NCBI GenBank assembly: GCA_049515555.1
Contig: JBEKTY010000210.1
Location: 1 to 11,596, forward strand
From: JBEKTY01 sp049515555
GTDB lineage: Bacteria; Planctomycetota; Planctomycetia; Pirellulales; Thermoguttaceae
Direction of reading: 5' to 3'
Length of the DNA stretch: 11,596 bases
Shown: positions 1 to 11,595 of the stretch, one piece after another
How the letters are laid out: each line of letters begins with the position of its first letter
Numbering within the stretch: the stretch's first letter is position 1
Program-made: the position numbers and the translations under genes
The notes under the pieces: generated by a model
Told to the model about the DNA's origin: nothing
Seen by the model: only the letters and a program-made list of their open reading frames with translations
The model's database searches: none

Positions 1-5811
<5,811 letters not shown>

Positions 5812-5833
5812 GCTGCAACTTCTAATGGTCTAA

Positions 5834-6064
5834 TGTATCCGGCACACTCCGTGTGCCGCTGCCGCCCGCCGGCACGAGTTCGGCGCGGGTCTCCCGACCC
5901 CAACGTCGGTGAGACCGAAGGTCTCCGCACGCTCGGGAGACCTTCAAATCGGCGGTGTGGCTCGGTCGGAGACCGGCCACAACGCGGAAAAATTCACAAC
6001 CTCTCCGGGTGCCGCACTCCGTGTGCCGCTGCTGGCCGGCGGCACACGGAGTGTGCCGGATACA
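5834..6064. repeat. 231-bp composite palindromic element with 25-bp terminal inverted repeats
   Basis: The block begins TGTATCC and ends GGATACA. Its outer 25 bases (5834-5858 and 6040-6064) are perfect reverse complements. Each end contains the self-palindrome CGGCACACTCCGTGTGCCG or its complement (8-bp stem, TCC loop), and inside each is a second, decayed arm after an 11-nt spacer: 5870-5888 is degenerate, while 6015-6028 still forms a 14-15 bp stem with 6040-6053. Between the ends sits a separate GGTCTCC hairpin cluster. There is no transposase and no clear target-site duplication. It resembles a MITE/REP-type element, or a palindromic repeat split by insertion of a second repeat family. 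It lies between the candidate gltB promoter and gltB, so it would be transcribed in the gltB leader. Confidence 0.8.
5888..5979. repeat. GGTCTCC/GGAGACC hairpin cluster
   Basis: Four copies of a GGTCTCC-like unit alternate in orientation: GGTCTCC at 5888, GAGACC at 5911, AAGGTCTCC at 5918 and GGAGACCTT at 5936, then GGTCGGAGACCGGCC near 5964-5978. The pair at 5918-5926 and 5936-5944 forms a perfect 9-bp stem with a 9-nt loop. The pair 5888-5916 forms a looser stem. The cluster sits inside the larger composite element. I recall similar units from planctomycete intergenic regions, but that is memory rather than a search. Short minus-strand frames through it look spurious. Confidence 0.7.
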
Positions 6065-6135
6065 ATTGTCTGCCCACAACTTGGGCAATCTTATTCCTCC
6101 ATACGGCGGAGTCAATGGCACAACGCCATATCTTC

Positions 6136-6163
6136 ATCGTAACATTAGGCAGTCTTATGTCAA
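6136..6163 (-). promoter_or_regulatory. Candidate sigma70-type promoter for gltBD
   Basis: On the minus strand a perfect TTGACA (6158-6163) is followed after 16 nt by TACGAT (6136-6141), which matches TATAAT at four of six positions and is preceded by an extended TG (TGTTACGAT). Initiation near 6129 would give a leader of about 320 nt that crosses the whole composite palindromic element before gltB. This is a consensus match only. Confidence 0.45.
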
Positions 6164-6352
6164 TGAAATGACAAAATTAGCGGCACTTCATTAGAGGACA
6201 CGGTTGGCTTGGACCGGAAGCGGTTGCGCCTTTCCTGGCAGTTCGAGGAGGCTACCCGGCAGCTACACGATGTTCAGGCCTGGGTTGCACCATGCCCCAC
6301 CCCCTGCCCATCCCGGCATGGGACCGGGCATCCGCACTTTGCAAGAGTCCGG

Positions 6353-6358
6353 TATAAT
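6353..6358 (+). promoter_or_regulatory. TATAAT -10 box for the plus-strand genes
   Basis: A perfect TATAAT sits 25 nt before the chosen start at 6384, giving a leader of about 20 nt. No good -35 hexamer lies at 16-18 nt spacing; TTTGCA at 6338 is too close. An activator-dependent promoter is possible. Confidence 0.45.
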
Positions 6359-6370
6359 CTGTAGCAGTCC

Positions 6371-6376
6371 AAGGAG
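6371..6376 (+). promoter_or_regulatory. Shine-Dalgarno setting the start at 6384
   Basis: AAGGAG lies 7 nt before the ATG at 6384. This, with the signal peptide that begins exactly there, favours 6384 over the frame's upstream ATG at 6204. Confidence 0.8.
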
Positions 6377-6383
6377 AAATGCT

Positions 6384-8003
6384 ATGCGACACCTCTTAGC
6401 CGGCTTTGTCTGGCTTCTGACCATGGCGTGGGCGATTCCGGCGTTGGCTGCCGAAAAATCCTCCGGAGATTGGAAATACTTGTTCGACGGCCGGACGCTC
6501 CAGGTGGCCGAAGGGGAGGGCGTTTTTCGGGCCGTTGACGGGCGGATCGAGGCCGCCGGCCCCGGCGGCCGGCTGGTGCTGGGCAGCGACCTGGAGCGGG
6601 CCGCGCTGCGAAGCCGCCTGGACAGCGGCGGCTTTCTGCTGGAGATGGAAGTGCTGACCGAGCCCGGCGCCGACTGCGGACTCGTCATCCCCATGCCGGC
6701 CATACCAGACGCCGTCGAGGTTCGCATCAACAACGGCGGCGCCAGCCCGGCCAGGAAGCCCGAGGACCTTGCCAGGACCGGCAGTCTCACGGGCTTGCGC
6801 AACCAGTTCAAGTCGATTGTCGGCGACGGCGAGTGGTTCAAACTGGGCGTGGCGGTGCACGGCCCGCGGAGGAAGAGCTTCTGCCGCCCGCTGGGTTCGG
6901 GCGCTCTGGGCTACTTCGTGATATCGTGCGCCTGGCGGGTGCAGGTCATGGTCAACGGCATCCTGGTCGCCGATTACAGCGAGCCGGCCCAGCGGCGCGA
7001 CAAGCCCGCGGCCGTATCCCGGCCCATCCCCGGCGGCATCCTCGCTATCGACACTCATGCCCGTCATGCGAAGGCCGTGTTCCGGGGCATCCGCCTGTGC
7101 GACCGGTTGCCCGCCGCGGAAGAACCGCTGTTGCTGCTCGACGATTCCAACGACCAGATCACCGCGCTCGAGGCCGCGGGGTTCCCACTGGTCGACTTCC
7201 ACATTCATCTGAAGGGCGGGCTGACGGTCGAGCAGGCCCTGGCCCAAAGCCGCAGCAAGGGCATCTTCTACGGCATCGCCGCCAACTGCGGCCTGAAATT
7301 CCCGATTACCGACGACCGCGGCATCGACGAGTACCTCAAGAAGATGGCGGGCCAGCCGTGCTTCGTGGGCATGCAGGCCGAGGGCCGCGAGTGGCCCACG
7401 CTGTTCTCCCGGCAGGCGATTGCCAAGTTCGATTACGTGTTCAGCGACGCGATGACGATTGTCGATCATCGCGGCCGCCGGGCCCGGCTGTGGATCACCG
7501 AGGAAGTGGATATCCCCGACACGCAGGCCTTCATGGAGCTGCTGGTCCGCACGATCGAGGACATCTTGAAGCATGAGCCGATCGACATTTACGCCAACCC
7601 CACCTACCTGCCCGCCGTGATTGCCAAGGATTACGACGCCTTGTGGACGCCGGAGCGGGTGCGGCGGGTGATTCGGGCCGTGGCCGCGTCGGGCGTGGCC
7701 GTCGAGATCAGCAACAGCCTGCGGCTGCCCAAGCCGGACTTCATTCGCCAGGCAAAGCTCTCGGGGATCAAGTTCACTTTCGGCACCAACAACAGTAACC
7801 CCAACCTGGGCCGCGACGAGTACGCCCTGGAAATGATCCGCCAGTGCGGCCTGACCTGGCAGGACATGTGGCTGCCCAAGCGGCCGAAGGGGACAGCATC
7901 GAAGGGGACAGTCCCAGTTTCGTCGGACGAAACTCGGGACAGTCCCCACGAAAATTGGGACAGTCCCCGTGAACCCCAGCCAAAGTCGGCGCATGGACGC
8001 TGA
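6384..8003 (+). CDS. Secreted protein with DUF1080-like (3-keto-disaccharide hydrolase type) and PHP/amidohydrolase-like domains
   Basis: The 539-residue product starts MRHLLAGFVWLLTMAWAIPALA, a typical signal peptide with likely cleavage after ALA (residues 20-22), so it should be exported. Residues ~27-245 resemble DUF1080 (concanavalin-like fold): WKYLFDGRTL, a VNG strand (VMVNGILVADY) and a final FRGIRLCDRLP. Residues ~265-500 resemble a metal-dependent PHP/amidohydrolase barrel: FHIH (H273, H275), MQAEG (E333), FSDAM (D355), VDH (D361, H362), YANPTYLP and EISNS; several are plausible metal ligands. Substrate is unknown; degradation of a sugar derivative or phosphoester is only a guess. 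Two oddities: residues ~161-183 look like an insertion in the DUF1080 part, and residues 503-539 are encoded by GGGACAGTCCC repeats, so the natural end was probably near LPKRPKG. The stop lies inside the next gene's 5' end, suggesting cotranscription. Confidence 0.8.
   Translation: MRHLLAGFVWLLTMAWAIPALAAEKSSGDWKYLFDGRTLQVAEGEGVFRAVDGRIEAAGPGGRLVLGSDLERAALRSRLDSGGFLLEMEVLTEPGADCGLVIPMPAIPDAVEVRINNGGASPARKPEDLARTGSLTGLRNQFKSIVGDGEWFKLGVAVHGPRRKSFCRPLGSGALGYFVISCAWRVQVMVNGILVADYSEPAQRRDKPAAVSRPIPGGILAIDTHARHAKAVFRGIRLCDRLPAAEEPLLLLDDSNDQITALEAAGFPLVDFHIHLKGGLTVEQALAQSRSKGIFYGIAANCGLKFPITDDRGIDEYLKKMAGQPCFVGMQAEGREWPTLFSRQAIAKFDYVFSDAMTIVDHRGRRARLWITEEVDIPDTQAFMELLVRTIEDILKHEPIDIYANPTYLPAVIAKDYDALWTPERVRRVIRAVAASGVAVEISNSLRLPKPDFIRQAKLSGIKFTFGTNNSNPNLGRDEYALEMIRQCGLTWQDMWLPKRPKGTASKGTVPVSSDETRDSPHENWDSPREPQPKSAHGR
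7886..7971. repeat. GGGACAGTCCC palindromic repeat cluster at a gene junction
   Basis: GGGACAGTCCC occurs three times (7905, 7936, 7957) with a truncated GGGGACAG at 7889. GAAGGGGACAG is directly repeated at 7886 and 7901. Bases 7904-7924 and 7926-7947 form a long hairpin with about 20 pairs, one mismatch and one bulge; the arms include AGTTTCG/CGAAACT. The last two copies are a 21-nt direct repeat. The cluster encodes the C-terminal tail of the upstream protein and ends in the GTG that could be an alternative start of the next gene. A hairpin this strong could also end or attenuate transcription, though no T-tract follows. Confidence 0.8.
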
Positions 8004-11000
8004 CGCGGGCCGAGAAGACGGGCTTCGGCCGCTGGCGCCGGCCGAATTGGAGGGCCTGCTGCGGCAAATCGAGCCGGCGGCTCGGCTGGTCCCGCCCCGG
8101 CTGTTGCGGCGGGTGGTGCGGCGGGATGCCGGCCTGGGCGGGTTCGGCTTCCGCGCCCCGCAGGCCAAGAGCTACGTCATCGAGCGGCAGCCGCTCCTGG
8201 AAATCGCCGACCGCCAGGAGTTGGGTTTCGGCCCCCACGAGCCGCTGCCCGATACAATCCTTCTGCTGGAGCGGCCGGGCTTCGAGGAGCTGGCCGCCGC
8301 GCCCGGCCGCGACATCCTGCTCCACGTGTGGCGACGGCTGTTCCACGCGCGGATTCAACTGGCTCTCCGGCAGCGGATCGCCGCCGGCCGGCTCACGGCC
8401 GACCAGCTCGGGCAGCGGATCGGGCGGCTGGGCGGCGTCGTGTTCGAGGAGATCCGCAGCGTCTTGCGGCAGGAGCGGTTCCTGTTGCCGCCCTACGACG
8501 ACGCCGGCGTGTACGTCGAGTTCGCGGCGGTTTATCTCGAGTTCCGCCGGTTCGTCCCGACCCTGCTTTGCAGCTACTTTCCGGCGATCGAGCGCCCCGA
8601 GGAGGTGGACCGGCTGCTGGCCGAGGACGTCGATGCGGACGATATCTTCCTGGCCACCTGGCTGCCCGGTGCGCCCGATCCGGCCGGGGCCGGCGGCGAG
8701 CGGGACGGAAAAAGGGGACAGGCACCATTTGCCGGAACGGCCCGGAGGGTGCTTCGCACAAATGGTGCCTGTCCCCTTTTTCCCATCAGCAGTGCCGAAC
8801 ACACGGTTGGACAAGCCAACCGTGGCACCCTTCAATTCACCGGCGGCCGAGCGTCAGATTTGGGCCCGGACGAGACGCCCGTTACAGCCAGCCCCTCAGC
8901 GAGCAAGTATGTGGGCTGGATGGCCCGGGCGGAACGGGCGGCCGCGGTGGGGAACCTGGCCGGGGCCGCCGTGCGGCGGGCGCGGGCCCTGGTCCGCGCG
9001 CCGCACGATCGCACCGCCCTGGCCGCCGCCGCGCTGCGGAACGACATCCACCGCCTGGTGGCCCGGCTGCAAAACGCCCTGGAGCTGAGCGAGCAGGACT
9101 GCGGAGCGTGGCAAGAGACGCTCCTGGCCCTGGCCCACCAGGCGCCCCGCGGTCTGTGGACGGTCGAGGCCCGCTTGCTCTACGACCTGCAGAAAGTGTG
9201 CGTCGATCACGAGCGGGCCATTTATGCGGTGGACCCCATCGAATGGCTCCTCTGGCTCGGCCGGCGGCCGCTCAAGCGGCCGCTGGGCAGCCAGCGGGAA
9301 GTGCTGATGGCGAAGCACCTGGCCACGGCCCAAGGGCGGCTGGCGGCGGTCTGCATTGCGGATCGGCTGCGACGGCAGTTGTCCGGGTTGTTGCGCGCCG
9401 CGCGCGAGCAGGCCGAGGCCCGGCTCCGCCGCCATTTCGGCCCGCGAATCGCCCAAATCATCGACCAGGTCGGCCTCCAGCCGCAAAATCTGCCCGAGCG
9501 GGTGGCCAAGCAGAAACTCGTGCAGGAATTGCTGGACCGCATCACCGAGCGCGGACTGCTGACGCTGGGCGACCTGCGCGACGCCCTGTCGCGGAACCAC
9601 CTGAAGCAGCCGGATTGCGGCGGACTGCGGGATTTCCTCCGCGGCGACGCGCTGCTGCGGGCCGACCGCCGGCTGGCCGTCGCCCTGGACGGCGTCTACC
9701 ACCGCGGCGAGATCTACTTGCTGGCCATCCAGCGTTTCAGCCTGGCGGCCTTCGGTACCCGTTGGGGCCGCTGGCTGACCCTGAACCTGGCCATTCCCTT
9801 CGGCGGGGCGTACGTGATCCTGGCCGCCGTGGATCATTTCGTCCACCTGATTACGGGGCTGGAGCCGGCCCTGGCGCCCACGCTCCTCGAACCCGGCAGC
9901 TATGCGCCGAACCTGCTCCTGGGCCTGTTCCTGCTGGGACTGATACGCGGGCCGGGCTTCCGGCGGTGGGTGTGGCGGGCCGTGCGGGCGGCGGGCCGGG
10001 CCGCCCGATTCCTCCTGATAGACTGCGTAGGGCGGCTCCTCGAACTCCCCTGGCTACAGCGGATCCTGCACAGCCGCTGGACACGGCTGGCCCTGGCGTG
10101 GCTCGTCAAGCCGGCCCTGCCGACGCTCATTTACTGGCGGCTGCTCCCGCCCCCAAGCGCTTTGCGGCAGGGCTCCGGCGCGCTGGCCATGGTGTTCCTG
10201 GCGTCGGCCCTGATCCTGAACTCCCGGCTGGGCCGTAATCTGGAAGAACTGCTGGTCGACCGCGTCGTCGAGGGCTGGCACCGCTTCGGTGTGCGGTTTT
10301 TCTCCGGACTGTTCTGGTTCGTGGTGGACTTGTTCCGCCTCCTGCTGGAAACGATCGAGCGGCTGCTGTACGGCGTCGACGAATGGCTGCGATTCCGGGC
10401 CGGCCAGGGCCGCGCGGTGCTGGTGGCCAAGGCCGCCCTGGGCACCGCCTGGTTCTTCGTGGCCTATACGGTCCGCTTCTGCGTCAATCTGCTGCTCGAG
10501 CCGCAGTTCAACCCCATCAAGCACGTGCCGGTGGTCACCGTGTCGCACAAGTGCATCGCCCCGCTGTCCAAGGTGGTGTTCGAGGCCCTGCTGGCCCACG
10601 GCCTGCGCCGTACCGCCGCCACGGCGACGACGTTTGTGATCATCTTCGGCACGCCAGGCATCTTCGGCTTTCTGGTCTGGGAATTGAAGGAGAACTGGCG
10701 GCTGTTCGCGGCCAATCGGCCCTCGGGGCTGGGGCCCGCGCCGATCGGGCAACATGGCGAGACCATGCCGCGGCTCGTGCGGCCGGGGTTTCATTCGGGC
10801 ACGATCCCCAAGCGGCTGGCCCGGCTGCGCCGCGCCGAGCGGCAGGCCCTGGCCGGCGGCGATTGGCGCCGCGTGCGCAAACATCGCGATGCCCTGGGCC
10901 GCGTTGAGTTGGCACTGCGACGTTATGCCCAGCGGGAACTGGTCGAGCTGCTGGCCGAGAGCCGCCGCTGGGAGGGGCCGCCGCCGGTGGTCGGCGAGAT

Positions 11001-11442
11001 CCGCTTGGCTACCAACCGCGTCCGCATCGCCCTGCGCCTGGCCGGCCCGGCCGAGGGCCGGTTGTGGATCGCCTTCGAGATCGAGTCGGGCTGGCTGCTG
11101 GGCGACGTCGCCAGCGGTGATGTGGGTGGCGACAGGTCGCATCCATGCGAAGCACCCGCCGGGCCGCTCCGCGGCACGTGGGACCTGTCAGCCTCGTCGC
11201 GGCAGGCGTTGCGCCTGGCCCTTACCGGCCTGTGCAAGACGGCCGGGGTTGAGTTGTTGCGGGCGCAGTTGGCCGACGAGGACGGAACACGTAACGGGCG
11301 CGTCTTGCCGGAACGGCCCTCCGAGCTGGCCTTGTCGGGCCAAGAGGGGCTGCCGCTGCCGCCCGGTATGCAGCATGTGTTCGCCCAAGTGCCCATCCCC
11401 TGGGCCGATTGGGTCGCGGCGTGGGAAGAAGACTCAATGTAG
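7993..11442 (+). CDS. Large multi-pass membrane protein of unknown function
   Basis: I do not recognise this 1149-residue protein. From the ATG at 7993, residues 1-230 are a soluble, helix-rich, arginine-rich region (LLHVWRRLFHARIQLALRQR). Residues ~235-305 are a linker made of repeat DNA. Residues ~306-595 are a second soluble helical region. About six or seven hydrophobic segments follow, near residues 597-618, 637-653, 709-720, 729-745, 765-788, 810-836 and 880-899. Residues ~925-1149 are again soluble, starting with a charged helical stretch (RLARLRRAERQALAGGDW). A second repeat-derived segment lies at ~1047-1066. There is no signal peptide and no catalytic motif I can name. A GTG at 7969 in the same frame would add 8 residues but lies inside the GGGACAGTCCCC repeat; neither start has a clear Shine-Dalgarno. 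Overlap with the upstream gene suggests one transcript. The frame is intact with codon use like its neighbours, so it is probably expressed. Confidence 0.8.
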   Translation: MDADAGREDGLRPLAPAELEGLLRQIEPAARLVPPRLLRRVVRRDAGLGGFGFRAPQAKSYVIERQPLLEIADRQELGFGPHEPLPDTILLLERPGFEELAAAPGRDILLHVWRRLFHARIQLALRQRIAAGRLTADQLGQRIGRLGGVVFEEIRSVLRQERFLLPPYDDAGVYVEFAAVYLEFRRFVPTLLCSYFPAIERPEEVDRLLAEDVDADDIFLATWLPGAPDPAGAGGERDGKRGQAPFAGTARRVLRTNGACPLFPISSAEHTVGQANRGTLQFTGGRASDLGPDETPVTASPSASKYVGWMARAERAAAVGNLAGAAVRRARALVRAPHDRTALAAAALRNDIHRLVARLQNALELSEQDCGAWQETLLALAHQAPRGLWTVEARLLYDLQKVCVDHERAIYAVDPIEWLLWLGRRPLKRPLGSQREVLMAKHLATAQGRLAAVCIADRLRRQLSGLLRAAREQAEARLRRHFGPRIAQIIDQVGLQPQNLPERVAKQKLVQELLDRITERGLLTLGDLRDALSRNHLKQPDCGGLRDFLRGDALLRADRRLAVALDGVYHRGEIYLLAIQRFSLAAFGTRWGRWLTLNLAIPFGGAYVILAAVDHFVHLITGLEPALAPTLLEPGSYAPNLLLGLFLLGLIRGPGFRRWVWRAVRAAGRAARFLLIDCVGRLLELPWLQRILHSRWTRLALAWLVKPALPTLIYWRLLPPPSALRQGSGALAMVFLASALILNSRLGRNLEELLVDRVVEGWHRFGVRFFSGLFWFVVDLFRLLLETIERLLYGVDEWLRFRAGQGRAVLVAKAALGTAWFFVAYTVRFCVNLLLEPQFNPIKHVPVVTVSHKCIAPLSKVVFEALLAHGLRRTAATATTFVIIFGTPGIFGFLVWELKENWRLFAANRPSGLGPAPIGQHGETMPRLVRPGFHSGTIPKRLARLRRAERQALAGGDWRRVRKHRDALGRVELALRRYAQRELVELLAESRRWEGPPPVVGEIRLATNRVRIALRLAGPAEGRLWIAFEIESGWLLGDVASGDVGGDRSHPCEAPAGPLRGTWDLSASSRQALRLALTGLCKTAGVELLRAQLADEDGTRNGRVLPERPSELALSGQEGLPLPPGMQHVFAQVPIPWADWVAAWEEDSM
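8707..8783. repeat. In-frame palindromic repeat, copy 1 (GGGGACAGGCACC family)
   Basis: Bases 8707-8731 and 8759-8783 are perfect 25-nt reverse complements (arms contain AAAAAGGGGACAGGCACC) around a 27-nt loop. The whole element is read in frame as GKRGQAPF to NGACPLF at residues ~239-264 of the membrane protein. Its loop core, in reverse complement TGCGAAGCACCC then TCCGGGCCG, recurs at 11146-11171, which marks it as a dispersed repeat rather than a local hairpin. Confidence 0.88.
8792..8828. repeat. Hairpin repeat with CACGGTTGG arms, in frame
   Basis: CACGGTTGG (8802-8810) and CCAACCGTG (8816-8824) form a perfect 9-bp stem with loop ACAAG, extended by GTGCC (8792) and GGCAC (ending 8828). 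It begins 9 nt after the previous element and is also read through in frame. A 13-nt piece of its complement occurs at 6199-6211. The next ~75 bases, to about 8905, encode a low-complexity linker (TASPSASK) and may include further repeat debris. Confidence 0.65.
11131..11189. repeat. In-frame palindromic repeat, copy 2, opposite orientation
   Basis: GACAGGTC (11131-11138) and GACCTGTC (11182-11189) bound a 59-nt element. Its core at 11146-11171 matches the reverse complement of 8733-8758 at 24 of 26 positions, including TGCGAAGCACCC. The arms have diverged (TCGCATCC instead of CACCATTTG), so this copy looks older. It is read as GDRSHPCEAPAGPLRGTWDLS near the C-terminus of the membrane protein. 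Confidence 0.8.
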
Positions 11443-11445
11443 CAC

Positions 11446-11463
11446 GCCACACTCCGTGTGCCG
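11446..11463. repeat. Single copy of the CACTCCGTG palindrome just after the membrane-protein stop
   Basis: GCCACACTCCGTGTGCCG begins 4 nt after the TAG and differs by one base from the palindrome at the ends of the element upstream of gltB. It lacks the TGTATCC flank, so it is a truncated copy. Confidence 0.75.
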
Positions 11464-11480
11464 TCCGCGGTTTACGGCAG

Positions 11481-11543
11481 AATGTATCCGGCACACTCCG
11501 TGTGCCGTTTTGGAATCGGCACACGGAGTGTGCCGGATACATT
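11481..11543. repeat. Perfect 27-bp inverted repeat of the TGTATCC palindrome family, possible bidirectional terminator
   Basis: Bases 11481-11507 and 11517-11543 are perfect reverse complements of 27 nt, separated by a 9-nt loop (TTTTGGAAT). Each arm carries AATGTATCC plus the nested palindrome CGGCACACTCCGTGTGCCG, so alternative hairpins are possible. It lies between the end of the membrane-protein gene and the end of a convergent gene, where it could stop transcription from both sides; there is no strong T-tract, so a terminator role is inference. It is the most intact member of the family here. Confidence 0.85.
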
Positions 11544-11550
11544 GAAACGC

Positions 11551-11595
11551 CTATCCTTCCAGTTCCTTCGAGCGAATCACGATCAACTTCTTGAT
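11551..11595 (-). CDS. 3' end of a convergent gene, unidentified
   Basis: Reading the minus strand from 11595 gives IKKLIVIRSKELEG and then TAG at 11553-11551. The 14 residues look like a genuine protein C-terminus, and the stop falls just before the palindromic repeat, as expected for a convergent gene end. The start and nearly all of the gene lie beyond the right edge. Too little is visible to name a family. Confidence 0.4.
   Translation of the reverse strand: MKKLIVIRSKELEG

Larger units (their letters stand above)
6065..6383. other. Intergenic remainder between gltB and the plus-strand genes
   Basis: No convincing gene lies here. The part at 6066-6190 is clearly more AT-rich than its surroundings and holds the candidate minus-strand promoter. 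Small inverted repeats occur at 6072-6086 (GCCCA/TGGGC) and 6308-6323 (CCCAT/ATGGG). Bases 6199-6211 (CACGGTTGGCTTG) match, in reverse complement, part of the hairpin repeat at 8792-8828, possibly a decayed fragment of that family. A plus-strand frame open from 6204 runs into the next gene, but its start lies upstream of the TATAAT box and lacks a ribosome binding site. Confidence 0.6.

Noticed and set aside
5834..6064. Riboswitch or structured ncRNA upstream of gltB
   Set aside because: The structure is explained by dispersed palindromic repeats that also occur at 11446-11543, and I see no known riboswitch motif.
5822..6121. Short open frames within the composite element upstream of gltB
   Set aside because: They consist almost wholly of repeat sequence, on both strands, and have no protein-like features.
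6204..6383. Upstream start (6204) for the secreted protein
   Set aside because: It would bury the signal peptide 60 residues inside the protein and place the start before the TATAAT box; the ATG at 6384 has a good Shine-Dalgarno and begins the signal peptide.
7886..7971. CRISPR-like array
   Set aside because: The repeated unit is only ~12 nt, palindromic and unevenly spaced, with no unique spacers of regular length and no cas gene.
7969..7992. GTG at 7969 as start of the membrane protein
   Set aside because: It lies within a GGGACAGTCCCC repeat copy and has no ribosome binding site; the ATG at 7993 is preferred, although it also lacks a clear site, so the choice is not certain.
6396..8168. 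Minus-strand open frames opposite the secreted protein and the start of the membrane protein, including 7774-8835
   Set aside because: They are shadows of the plus-strand genes; they run through the repeats and have no recognisable domain.
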